Below the pieces are notes generated by a model. The model saw only the letters and a program-made list of their open reading frames with translations. It was not told where the DNA came from and made no database searches. A DNA stretch of 64,000 nucleotides. It comes from Candidatus Cloacimonadota bacterium (GTDB taxonomy: Bacteria > Cloacimonadota > Cloacimonadia > Cloacimonadales > GCA-2742885). Position 1 is the stretch's first letter; every line of letters begins with the position of its first letter. Below are positions 52,602 to 60,724 of this stretch, one piece after another. The stretch is from contig PDOO01000023.1 of the NCBI GenBank assembly GCA_002742885.1, positions 124,001-188,000 of the forward strand. The letters run 5' to 3'. The translations under genes were made by a program, and so were the position numbers.

Positions 52602-52885
52602 GCCCTGCAGGCAAGCCGGGAATTTTAGCCTGTTTTAATTCCTGCAACATATAAAATAAAAATAAGACGTAAAACATCCGGTCATGAATTTCCTGCTTCC
52701 GAGATTATAAAAACAGCGTCTCGGAAATATTAAGATCAGGCGTTAAAAATTTTTCATTGTCTGAGTGCAGCGAGTTTGAAAAATTCAGCATGATTGCGGA
52801 GATTTCAGATGTTTTTATGCCGTCGGGAGTTTTTCTTGTTTCCTTCTTTTGTCGGCGCAAAAGAATGAAAAACATCGTTAGAATA
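52602..52885 (-). repeat. Dispersed repeat, near-full copy C (right of Rpn gene)
   Basis: Reverse orientation relative to A and B. On the minus strand: TCTAACGATGTTTTTCATTC, GGAAACAAGAAAAACTCCCG, ATAAAAACATCTGAAATC, CATGCTGAATTTTTCAAACT, TAACGCCTGATCTTAATATT, TTCCGAGA...TCTCGGAA (a perfect 8-bp stem, where A and B keep a shorter GAC/GTC stem), ATTAAAACAGGCTAAAATTC and CCCGGCTTGCCTGCAGGGCT. The gap 52499-52938 contains this copy plus a terminator on each side. Confidence 0.9.
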
Positions 52886-52891
52886 ACATAT

Positions 52892-52923
52892 AAAAAAAAT
52901 CCCCGACTTTTGCCGGGGATTTG
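52892..52923 (-). terminator. Terminator for the repeat-propeller gene (minus strand)
   Basis: Minus strand: AAATCCCCGGC, AAAA loop, GTCGGGGATTT, then T residues (plus-strand A run 52892-52899). It lies 16 bp past the stop of the gene ending at 52939. Confidence 0.85.
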
Positions 52924-52938
52924 AATGTTGAATCTCTG

Positions 52939-55779
52939 CTATTTGAGTTTAATAGATTTTTTGAAAGAACTGTGTTTTCCTGCGGTAAATTTCACGAAAT
53001 AAATTCCGCTTCCGCATTCTTTTCCGTCTTTATCGTTTCCGTTCCAGCTGATCGTGTACATTCCCGGAGCTGATTTTATGCCCAAATCTCTTCTGTGAAC
53101 TTCCTGACCTTTTACGTTGTAAATCATGATTTCGGCTCTTTCGTTTTGTTCAACGCTTTCTTCGTCCATAAAGAAAGAAATGTTTACGGGCGGATTGAAA
53201 GGATTAGGATAAACATGAGCAAGTCCGGTTTCTAAGGCAAATTCAGGAACTTCTTCTTCCGGATCCTCAAATTCTCCGAGCATAACTGATTGAGAAGCCG
53301 TAACGGTTGAATTATCGCTCATGGACAATGCTTCTATCCAATACCAATAACGCTTGTTCGGCTCGACTTCATTGTCTTCGCAGACATATTCATGAGCGGA
53401 AACCGTATTGGAGGCGGGAATCAAATCCGAAAGACGGCTTGCGGATGCCAAATCTTCCGTTTCGCTTTTCAGAACGTAAAATCCTCTCATGTCGTTTTCG
53501 GTTTGCGTTACCCATTTTACCAAAATATCTTCTTCGGACTGAATAAGATTGAAGCTTGAAAATTCCACCGGCAGTCCGCCGTCTTCTCCCTCTTTTAAAG
53601 CCCAATTAGAGAAATGACTTATGCCGGTTGTTTCAACCCAATTTTCATCCGCATTGCGGTTTACGTCATTGAACTCATGCCATGATCCGTCCCAGTAACC
53701 TGCAATGATCAATTTATTTTCATCCAATCCGTTCAGTTCGGAATCTTTGTAGTAAATTCTCAAAGAAGCGTCGCTCGGCTGATTTTCGGAATTAATTTCC
53801 GCGTAACGTCTTACAAAGTTTTCTTCTCCCGAGTTCGGAACTTCCTGACCTCTTTTTATCTCAACCGTCGTTGCTCCCGGAAGATTGCCGTTATTCATGT
53901 TTAAGACAACGGCAGGCTGACCGGTTCCGTTTGAACCGAAATCAACATCTGTATCGGGCGTCCAGTTTGATTCGCTTCCGCTGTCGGCTTGATTTGTTTC
54001 GCCCGGCGTGGCGTTTTCATCATTTTTTGCCCAATCGTTTTCCAAAGATTCGCCCGAAGACAAGATATCGGTTCTTACAAAATAATCTCCGTTATTCCAT
54101 GCCTCAGCGTCTGCTCCCTCGGCATTAAAATGGTCGATAACTTGATTATTGCAAACCAAAGAGATAGCGTCTTTGCCGCCGTTCAAAGACATATAGCCGA
54201 ATTCCGCATCCGCTGTTTTGCCCGGATAAGCGTTTTGAAAATAAGATGAATAATAAGCAATTACGTAATATTCTCCGACTTCGAGACTGCCCGATAAATC
54301 TTTTTCCGAAGCTTGGGAAGATCCGTTATTGAAAAATCTCAGTTTTACGTTTCCCAAATAGAGGTCTTTATCCGTATTATTGTAAAGCTCCAGATAAGAA
54401 GCAGACCCGTTGCTTTTTACTTCGGTGATAACCAGTTCTCTCGGATTTACAAAGTCAGAAGAAATCTGTTCATAATGCTTCAGTTCTCCGTGATAGGTTC
54501 CTATAACCAAATCTAAAAGCCCGTCATTATCTAAATCGGTAAAAGAGGGAGAAGACCGGTATCCGACATCAAGGTTGTTGAACTTAGAGGTTACCAAGCT
54601 GAATTCGTTTGAATTTTCGGCGTTTTGTTTGTAATGTATTAACCTGCCGTTATAATTTCCGATAATCAAGTCCAAAAGCCCGTCCTTGTCCAAATCGGTA
54701 AAAGCGGGAGAAGACAATCTTCCGACATCAATGTCGTTAAATTTATCGGTTACCAAATTAAATTCGGTTGAATTTACGGCATTTTGTTCGTAATGTCTCA
54801 GATTGCCGTGATACTCTCCGATAATCAAATCCAACAGTCCGTCATTGTCCAGATCGGTAAAAGAGGGAACAGAATAATATCCGACATCAATGTTGTTAAA
54901 GTTAGCGGTTACCAAATCAAATTCGTTTGAATTTACGTCATTTTGTTCATAATGATAAAAATTGCCGTAAAGTTCTCCTATAATTAAATCCAAAAGTCCG
55001 TCATTGTCCAAATCCGTAAAAGACGGGGCAGAATATCCCCCGACATCAATGTTGTTGAAGTAAGTATCAATAACTTCAAATTCGTCGGCATCAACTTCAA
55101 TTTGTTCAAGATGCATCAATCTGCCTGAAAAGTTTCCTGTAATGAGATCAAGTTTTCCGTCATTATCCAAATCCGCAATTGCAGGTTTAAATTGACTGCC
55201 TGAGAGAATATTTTTTAAATTTTCATTTACCAAGTCAAATCCGGTTGAATTTAGGGCATTTTGTTCGTAATGCTTTAGCGTGCTGTAACGCTCTCCGATA
55301 ATCAAATCCAACAGTCCGTCATTGTCCAAATCGGTAAAAGCGGGAGCAGGAAAGGAGCCGACAGTAATGTTGTTGAATTCAGAGGTTACCAAGTTAAATT
55401 CGGTTGAATTTACGGCGTTTTGTTCGTAACGCTTCAGCGTGCCGTAACGCTCCCCTATAATTAAATCCAAAAGTCCGTCATTGTCCAAATCCGTAAAAGC
55501 GGGAGCAGAATAACTTCCGACATCAATGTTGTTAAAGTAATTTGTTACCAAATCAAATTCGGTTGAGTTTTCGGCATTTTGTTCGTAATGTCTCAATTTA
55601 CCTTTATCATATCCGATAATCAAATCCAAAAGCCCGTCATTGTCCAAATCGATAAAAGCGAGCTTAGACTCCAATAACCCTGTAATGTTCTCAAAGGTAT
55701 CTTTTTCTGCAAAATAATTTTGGGTAAAGGCTGAAACTGCCGTAAAAATAAATACGGCAAAAAAAATGAGTTTTTTCAT
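52939..55779 (-). CDS. Secreted beta-propeller (FG-GAP/VCBS-like) protein with lamin-tail and C-terminal sorting domains
   Basis: 946 residues from the ATG at 55777-55779, preceded on the minus strand by AAGGAG; the frame runs 23 codons further without a ribosome site. Signal peptide 1-19. Eight tandem repeats of 53 residues (37 to about 445), each with the calcium-loop FTDLDNDGLLDLIIG, resembling FG-GAP/VCBS blades. A lamin-tail-like domain is at about 448-565 (ELVITEVKSNGSASYLELYNN). A further beta domain follows. The C-terminal FlgD/type-IX-like sorting module is at about 855-946 (VYPNPFNPPVNISFFM; EIMIYNVKGQEVHRRDLG; GSGIYFVKFTAGKHSS). It is probably exported to the cell surface, for example for binding or adhesion. 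Confidence 0.85.
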   Translation of the reverse strand: MKKLIFFAVFIFTAVSAFTQNYFAEKDTFENITGLLESKLAFIDLDNDGLLDLIIGYDKGKLRHYEQNAENSTEFDLVTNYFNNIDVGSYSAPAFTDLDNDGLLDLIIGERYGTLKRYEQNAVNSTEFNLVTSEFNNITVGSFPAPAFTDLDNDGLLDLIIGERYSTLKHYEQNALNSTGFDLVNENLKNILSGSQFKPAIADLDNDGKLDLITGNFSGRLMHLEQIEVDADEFEVIDTYFNNIDVGGYSAPSFTDLDNDGLLDLIIGELYGNFYHYEQNDVNSNEFDLVTANFNNIDVGYYSVPSFTDLDNDGLLDLIIGEYHGNLRHYEQNAVNSTEFNLVTDKFNDIDVGRLSSPAFTDLDKDGLLDLIIGNYNGRLIHYKQNAENSNEFSLVTSKFNNLDVGYRSSPSFTDLDNDGLLDLVIGTYHGELKHYEQISSDFVNPRELVITEVKSNGSASYLELYNNTDKDLYLGNVKLRFFNNGSSQASEKDLSGSLEVGEYYVIAYYSSYFQNAYPGKTADAEFGYMSLNGGKDAISLVCNNQVIDHFNAEGADAEAWNNGDYFVRTDILSSGESLENDWAKNDENATPGETNQADSGSESNWTPDTDVDFGSNGTGQPAVVLNMNNGNLPGATTVEIKRGQEVPNSGEENFVRRYAEINSENQPSDASLRIYYKDSELNGLDENKLIIAGYWDGSWHEFNDVNRNADENWVETTGISHFSNWALKEGEDGGLPVEFSSFNLIQSEEDILVKWVTQTENDMRGFYVLKSETEDLASASRLSDLIPASNTVSAHEYVCEDNEVEPNKRYWYWIEALSMSDNSTVTASQSVMLGEFEDPEEEVPEFALETGLAHVYPNPFNPPVNISFFMDEESVEQNERAEIMIYNVKGQEVHRRDLGIKSAPGMYTISWNGNDKDGKECGSGIYFVKFTAGKHSSFKKSIKLK
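54445..55671 (-). repeat. Eight coding tandem repeats of 159 bp
   Basis: Encodes residues 37-445 of the propeller protein. Units 2-7 are exactly 53 codons. Units are strongly similar at DNA level around DLDNDGLLDLIIG, and unit 4 is the most divergent (AIADLDNDGKLDLITGNF). No CRISPR-like spacing: the copies abut. Confidence 0.9.
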
Positions 55780-56189
55780 AATGTCTCCTTTTTTGTTTTT
55801 TGTTTTCCGGACAATAAAGTTTTCGGTATTTTTATTGCCTGATTGCAAGAATTTTAAAAATTCAAATCAGCAGAAACAGGAAACAGTGATCAATTAAAAT
55901 ATTTATAAAGGGTATTTTTTTTGAGAATCATTAAAAATAAAATTATGTTGTGGAGGGTAAAGTATTGCTCCATAATTAGTTATATTATTTCTTATACTCT
56001 ATGTTTAATGTGTTTATATTTGATAAAAATATTTTTTTTATTCTATTATCCGGAAATCATTTTTAGAAAACGGGAAACATAAAATATGCGTTTTTTTGCA
56101 ATTTTTGCATTTTTACTTCGGCTTCGCTCAGTAACCTGCTTCGGCTCTGCTAAGCGTCCGGAAAGATGAGACCTTCTTCATTTTTACAT

Positions 56190-56390
56190 TCCCATCCTTT
56201 GGAGGGGCGGCAATACGCAGTATTGACGGGGTGGTCATAAATACTGCCGAGACCTTGCCGGTTTTGAGGTGATTTGAAAGGTATAAGAAAGGTAAGCCGT
56301 ACACATCAAATAAAATATTCTGGAAAAGATAATTGCAGGTTTTCAACCACCCTGTCAGTCTTCGACTGCCACCCCTCCGAAGGAGGGGAA
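56190..56390. repeat. MITE-like palindromic element with about 46-bp imperfect inverted ends
   Basis: The left end 56190-56236 (reverse complement begins GACCACCCCGTC and ends in CCCCTCCAAAGGATGGGA) matches the right end 56345-56390 (AACCACCCTGTC ... CACCCCTCCGAAGGAGGGGAA). The two enclose about 108 bp with no gene. Each end also contains its own small hairpin (CCCTCC..GGAGGG type). The left-end stem arms (AATACGCAGTATT) and the right-end arms (AGTCTTCGACT) differ in sequence but both remain self-complementary, suggesting structure is conserved. Confidence 0.8.
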
Positions 56391-56494
56391 TTTTAGCTGT
56401 TCGCAGTTTCTGAGTTGTTAATTTATTTTTCGGTTAAAATATATAATTAAATGTTGTTTGTAAATAATTAAGGATATTTGTCTTTTTTTATTCA

Positions 56495-56605
56495 TCTCCG
56501 AATGCCGGGAATATAAAGACGTTTGCATTTCGGCTCTGCCGGCGCCCGGCATCTCTTCCGGGTCAGGAATTACCTGCTTCCGACATTATAAAAATATCGT
56601 CAGGA
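56495..56605 (-). repeat. Dispersed repeat, rearranged copy E
   Basis: On the minus strand: ATTTTTATAATGTCGGAAGC and AGGTAATTCCTGACC (as the end of copy A), then a GC-rich module GCGCCGGCAGAGCCGAAATG equivalent to the one before copy B, then CTTTATATTCCCGGCATTCG (as the start of copies A and B). The order shows that the 3' end of one unit joins the 5' end of the next, as in a tandem array with the core deleted. Confidence 0.75.
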
Positions 56606-56669
56606 TAAAATAAAATTCTTGTAAGGAATTATATTGAAAAATGAGATGATGCGGATTATGGCAATGAAA

Positions 56670-57146
56670 TCAAATATTATTTAATTCTTTAAGCAAATTT
56701 TTACAGGTTCTTTCCACTGTCTCATAAACATTTGCAAATCCGTTTTGATCGCCGAAGTAAGGATCCGGAACTTCTGCTGAGGGATTTTGGGTTTTCGGAT
56801 CGAAAGATCTGAACATTTTAATTTTTTCATGAAATTTACGGTCGGATTTTTTTTTGAGATTATCGTAATTTGCCAAGTCCATCGGCAGAATTAAATCAAA
56901 ATATTCAAAATCATTTTTTTGCAGAGTTCTTGCCGGATGATCCATTGCGACTCCGTGTTTGCTTGCTTCTTTTCTCATTCTCTTATCGGGAAGTTCTCCT
57001 GTATGCCAAGCTCCTGTTCCGCAGGAGTCTATTTCAAATTTGTCCGTTAAATTATTTTTTTTTGCTAAATCTTCAAATACGGCATGGGCAAGAGGTGAAC
57101 GGCAAATATTTCCCAAACAAACAAATAATATTCTGAATTGAGGCAT
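56670..57146 (-). CDS. Low-molecular-weight protein-tyrosine phosphatase
   Basis: 158 residues. Active-site P-loop C(x)5RS at C10-R16-S17 (FVCLGNICRSPLA) and the general-acid Asp in VPDPYFG (about 128). An aromatic platform residue is present at about W47 (GTGAWHTG). Removes phosphate from tyrosine residues or from small phosphorylated arginine-type substrates in some bacteria. Ribosome site AAGGAG on the minus strand. No tyrosine kinase or capsule gene is next to it, so the substrate is open. Confidence 0.93.
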   Translation of the reverse strand: MPQFRILFVCLGNICRSPLAHAVFEDLAKKNNLTDKFEIDSCGTGAWHTGELPDKRMRKEASKHGVAMDHPARTLQKNDFEYFDLILPMDLANYDNLKKKSDRKFHEKIKMFRSFDPKTQNPSAEVPDPYFGDQNGFANVYETVERTCKNLLKELNNI

Positions 57147-57243
57147 TTTATTCTCTCCTTATTTTACTTTAATTCGGTTGCAGATTGCTGAAAAAGATAA
57201 CTTTGTATGCAAAATATAGCAGAAAGACGGCTTTTTTATATCT

Positions 57244-57278
57244 CAAAAAAATCCCCGCCACATAAAGTTGCGGGGATT
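57244..57278 (-). terminator. Terminator of the MutL operon (minus strand)
   Basis: Minus strand AATCCCCGC (complement of 57270-57278) pairs with GCGGGGATT (complement of 57250-57258), followed by T residues (plus-strand A run 57245-57250). It sits 20 bp past the stop at 57299. Confidence 0.85.
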
Positions 57279-57298
57279 AAAGACAGTCTTTTTCAGTT

Positions 57299-58423
57299 TT
57301 AATCTTCTATAACTTCCACGTTAGCTCTCGGAATGGTAACTTCTCGTCCGTCTTCCAATTTTGCTTTAAGGATACGCACCAATGTTTCCGATTCTACTTT
57401 TGTCAAAGGTTCCGGCAGTTCGGTAATTTTACCGATTAAACCGAAGTTGGGCTGGCGTATGATACGTATGGTTGTACCCGGTTCAAGAACGGCAGGTTTC
57501 GGTTCTTCAAGTTCGAGTTTATCGGCATCAAATTCAAGAGGGATAATAATTTCCGGACGCATAACGCCTGCGCGAATTTGAGTTTTACCGTGAGTCGAAG
57601 CTTTTTTGCCGTCGTTTTTCTTCAATAATTCAAAAGTTTTATCGGCAATTTTTATTTTTCCAAAACCTTCGGTTACGATGATGGAAAGTCCGATTTGTTC
57701 GTGTCCGGTAATGGCGACGCCTATATCGTAGCCGAGGAGTTTTTTCAAATCACCGTCTTCAACTCCGCCGGCAATCAAGGCATTTACTCCAGTTTCCTGA
57801 GCTTTTTTGATTACTTCATAAGAAACCAAGGCTCCGCAAACCAATAATTTTCCTTTACAGTCCGGAGTAACCTGAGAAGCTTTAATTACGTCGTTTCCGT
57901 CTTTCGCAATAACTTTAATTTCTCCGGTTGTTTCTCCGCCGAGACCGAAAATTCCTTGAATATAAGTGGAGCGGTTTTCGATGGCAACTCCTTCTTTCGG
58001 ATATTCTTCCACTACTACTCCGTCAATGAAAGCTTTTACTTCCACGGGAATGCGAGGTTCTCGAAGAATGAGGTTTCCGGTTGCTTTGGAGATTGATTCC
58101 ACTTCTCCGTCCGTCGGAGATTTAACCGTGGATTTAAAAAATCCGAAAAATCCGTTACTTTGAGCAATGATTTGTCCTTTATCTATTTTATCGCCTTCTT
58201 TTATTTTAAGGTATTTCATGACAAGATCGGCGGGAACGCCCAATTTATTGGCAACGTTTAACGGAATAACTTTACCGGGAAGCAATGTTACGGCAACAAC
58301 ATCTTCCGCTTTAACCTTGTCTCCTTTTTTTACTTTAACTTCGCCTTTTAAAGGCAAAATTCTTTCTTTTCTGAGAACTGTATCGTCTGTTACAAACAGT
58401 CCCGCTGAATATGCTTGAGCCAC
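57299..58423 (-). CDS. Uncharacterised protein, partner of MutL-type ATPase
   Basis: 374 residues from GTG with GGGAGG 5 bp upstream. The N-terminus has repeated biotinyl/lipoyl-like beta-hairpin motifs (VKKGDKVKAEDVVA; KIKEGDKIDKGQIIAQ; SPTDGEVESISKATGNLI). The middle part is alpha/beta and glycine-rich (GKLLVCGALVSYEVIKKAQETGVNALIAGGVEDG). The C-terminus looks like a KOW/SH3-type barrel (TTIRIIRQPNFGLIGKITELP...VTIPRANVEVIE). Starts 2 bp after the MutL-type gene, so tightly co-expressed and probably functionally linked. I do not know its activity. Confidence 0.6.
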   Translation of the reverse strand: MAQAYSAGLFVTDDTVLRKERILPLKGEVKVKKGDKVKAEDVVAVTLLPGKVIPLNVANKLGVPADLVMKYLKIKEGDKIDKGQIIAQSNGFFGFFKSTVKSPTDGEVESISKATGNLILREPRIPVEVKAFIDGVVVEEYPKEGVAIENRSTYIQGIFGLGGETTGEIKVIAKDGNDVIKASQVTPDCKGKLLVCGALVSYEVIKKAQETGVNALIAGGVEDGDLKKLLGYDIGVAITGHEQIGLSIIVTEGFGKIKIADKTFELLKKNDGKKASTHGKTQIRAGVMRPEIIIPLEFDADKLELEEPKPAVLEPGTTIRIIRQPNFGLIGKITELPEPLTKVESETLVRILKAKLEDGREVTIPRANVEVIED

Positions 58424-58425
58424 AA

Positions 58426-60297
58426 TTACCTCCCTTCAGTTAAAGATTCAGGATAAACTTTTAATTCTTTCATCCATTTTTTAAGACGCGGAACTCTTTC
58501 TTTGGTTTCGACAGGAAGAACAAACGGACGACGACCTCTGGTATCCAAAACTATTCCGACAACGCCTCCGTGAAGTTCAGTTTCCATTATCTGATTTTTA
58601 CCTGCTCCGATATCAAGTCCTTTACCCGGTTTAAGGGTTGCTTTTGCTTTTTCTCCTGCGGCAAGCGGGATAAGTCTTAATTCGCCGAAAGGAATATCTT
58701 CTTCAAAGACTTTACCGCCCGGCAATTCTATTTTGGCGCTGAGCGCCGTGTTTGTCGGTTTAATTTTACCTACCGGAGCAACGCATGTTCCGAGATAAAT
58801 GAGACAGTCTTTTTCAAATACTTCGGTTGCCGCTTTAGGATCAATTTCTGATATAACGCCGAGGTGAGGCATCATAAAAATACTGTCAACTCCGAGACGG
58901 GTAATTCCTTCGGGGAGATATGCGTCTATAAGCATCATTACGGTTTGATGTCTTCTCGGAGCATGAGAAAGGACACCGCCCGAACCCACGATAAGGTCAA
59001 GAGTCATCATGTTTACGATGGTAGCTCCGGATTCGCTCTGACCGAACGCTTCGGAAATTTCGCGTTGTTGTTGTTGACCTTTGAGTTTAACTGCAAATTC
59101 TTTATGCTGAATGAAAGCAAGTCTGAGAGCTTCTTTGGCGATGGCTTGTTCCAAGATAAGTTCTTCCAGTTTTTGAGGAATGGTTGTCGGACGAATCATT
59201 TTATTTTTGATCATATTTCGCAGATCTGCAACATTTATGTCAAACGGCACCCAGCGAAGAATGTTTTCCAAACCGGTGGAAGCCAAAACGTTGGAAATAC
59301 TGTAGCTCATTCCAAGATTAGCGCTCACGGTTCTGTTGAAAATATATTCATCTGTGAAGACCGAAAAAACGTCGGTTGTGGCTCCGCCTATATCGACTCC
59401 GAGAACTTCTATTTTGTTCATTTTTGCAATGGTTTGCATGATATCGCCCACGGCAGCCGGAGTCGGTTTAATCGGAATATTTTGAAGTTTTCCGTTAATG
59501 GGACCTCTTGCCCAGCTCATGAGTTTGCTGTAACCGGGAGCTTGTTGCATAACGTGTTCCATGAAAAGATCATGTATTTTGTCTCTTGCAGGTCCGAGAT
59601 TTTCGTTTTCAAGCGTGGGACGCAGGTTATCCGTAATAATAAGGTCGGTTTTTTCTGCCAAAGTTTCTTTTATAATATCGCCGGCATCTTTGTTTCCGGC
59701 GTAAATTACGGGTAATTTATAGCTGGCTCCGAGTCTGGGTTTAGGATCGGCTGCTCCTACAAGTTCGGCAAGTTCGGCAACGTGTTTTGTCGTTCCTCCG
59801 TCAACTCCGCCCGCCATGAGAATCATATCGGGACGCAGATGTCTGATTCTTTCTATTTTTTCGTGATTGGCTCGTTTATCGTTGCTGGAAATAAGATCCA
59901 TAACTATTGCTCCGGCTCCGAGAGCTGCTCGTTCTGCGCTTTCGCCGGTCATTTTGGCAACAACTCCCGTTACCATCATTTGAAGACCTCCGCCGGCGCT
60001 GCTTGTGGAGACGTAAGCATCAACCCCGATATCGCCGTTGCGCGGGATAATGAGTTGATCATTTTCGATGAACTTAATATTAGGGTTATTATACTTTAAG
60101 CGAGCAAGTTCTTCCAATTCCTGCGTAGAATTAAGAACGCCTCTTGTTACGTCGTTCAAAGGAGCTTCCACAGTTGTCGGAGCTTCACCGCGTACAGTTT
60201 GACGGTATTCACCGTCCACAAATTCAATAAGGATTGCTTTGGTTGTGGTACTTCCGCAGTCTGTTGCAATTATTCGTGTTAACTGCGATTTAGCCAT
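58426..60297 (-). CDS. GlmL/MutL-family ASKHA ATPase
   Basis: 623 residues. N-terminal phosphate-1 loop ATDCGSTTTKAILIEF (11-26), a second glycine loop in VLGVDIGGATTDVFSVF (about 300-316), and family segments SAGGGLQMMVTGVVAKMTGESAERAALGAGAIVMD and HLRPDMILMAGGVDGGTTKHV. This is the MutL/GlmL family found with adenosylcobalamin-dependent glutamate mutase or ornithine aminomutase, where it is thought to help maintain the mutase. No mutase or cobalamin-binding subunit is in the window, so its client is unknown. Ribosome site GGAGG. First or second gene of a three-gene minus-strand operon. Confidence 0.85.
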   Translation of the reverse strand: MAKSQLTRIIATDCGSTTTKAILIEFVDGEYRQTVRGEAPTTVEAPLNDVTRGVLNSTQELEELARLKYNNPNIKFIENDQLIIPRNGDIGVDAYVSTSSAGGGLQMMVTGVVAKMTGESAERAALGAGAIVMDLISSNDKRANHEKIERIRHLRPDMILMAGGVDGGTTKHVAELAELVGAADPKPRLGASYKLPVIYAGNKDAGDIIKETLAEKTDLIITDNLRPTLENENLGPARDKIHDLFMEHVMQQAPGYSKLMSWARGPINGKLQNIPIKPTPAAVGDIMQTIAKMNKIEVLGVDIGGATTDVFSVFTDEYIFNRTVSANLGMSYSISNVLASTGLENILRWVPFDINVADLRNMIKNKMIRPTTIPQKLEELILEQAIAKEALRLAFIQHKEFAVKLKGQQQQREISEAFGQSESGATIVNMMTLDLIVGSGGVLSHAPRRHQTVMMLIDAYLPEGITRLGVDSIFMMPHLGVISEIDPKAATEVFEKDCLIYLGTCVAPVGKIKPTNTALSAKIELPGGKVFEEDIPFGELRLIPLAAGEKAKATLKPGKGLDIGAGKNQIMETELHGGVVGIVLDTRGRRPFVLPVETKERVPRLKKWMKELKVYPESLTEGR

Positions 60298-60309
60298 AAG
60301 AGCCTCCGT

Positions 60310-60675
60310 TTATTTTTTTTTACTTTTAATTTTAAAAAAACTTTTAAATTTATTCCATCTTCGTTTACGGTTTAATCTGTTTTTTTCCCGTTCTTCTTTG
60401 TACATTTCCAAATCGACTTCATCTATTCTTTTCATTAACAAAGATACGTATTTGTCTTTTTCCAGAAGTACGGCAAATTCCTGATAATCTTTTGATTTGA
60501 AGAAAATCTCGGCAAAAGGCAAAAGTCCGAACAAAGCTTGGGACGCCAAAAAATGCAACGGACGTAAAGATTCAATAGCCATTATTGCCGGCGCAGCCAT
60601 TCTTCTTTTGCAAATGGCTTTGGAAGCTTGATCTATTAACTCCAATGCTCTTTCGTCGCTTATTTCAACAATCAT
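60310..60675 (-). CDS. Small basic hypothetical protein upstream of MutL-type gene
   Basis: 121 residues. N-terminal MIVEISDERALELIDQASKAIC, a moderately hydrophobic middle (PAIMAIESLRPLHFLASQALFGLLPFAEIFF, about 29-59) that could lie on or in the membrane, and a very basic C-terminus (REKNRLNRKRRWNKFKSFFKIKSKKK). GAGGA lies 5 bp before the ATG. 12 bp before the MutL-type gene. Not recognised; probably an accessory of the same complex. Confidence 0.6.
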   Translation of the reverse strand: MIVEISDERALELIDQASKAICKRRMAAPAIMAIESLRPLHFLASQALFGLLPFAEIFFKSKDYQEFAVLLEKDKYVSLLMKRIDEVDLEMYKEEREKNRLNRKRRWNKFKSFFKIKSKKK

Positions 60676-60724
60676 ATATCCTCTGAATTTTCTTTTTAAT
60701 CAATCATTTTCATCATAACGCAAG

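Larger units (their letters stand above)
55780..56669. other. Gene-free region with two repeat elements
   Basis: About 890 bp upstream of the propeller gene and downstream of the phosphatase gene. The first 330 bp (55780-56110) are AT-rich and hold the leader of the minus-strand propeller gene; no clear promoter hexamers were chosen. A palindromic element (56190-56390) and repeat copy E (56495-56605) follow. Two adjacent GC-rich motifs CTTCGGCTTCGCTCAG (56116-56131) and CTTCGGCTCTGCTAAG (56140-56155) are near-copies of one another and of the reverse complement of 33783-33799. Confidence 0.6.

Noticed and set aside
54445-55671. Possible CRISPR-like array
   Set aside because: The 159-bp repeats are contiguous, in frame and coding for propeller blades, with no spacers.
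56128-56346. 72-codon minus-strand frame
   Set aside because: It runs through the palindromic element and has no ribosome site; its composition follows the repeat ends.
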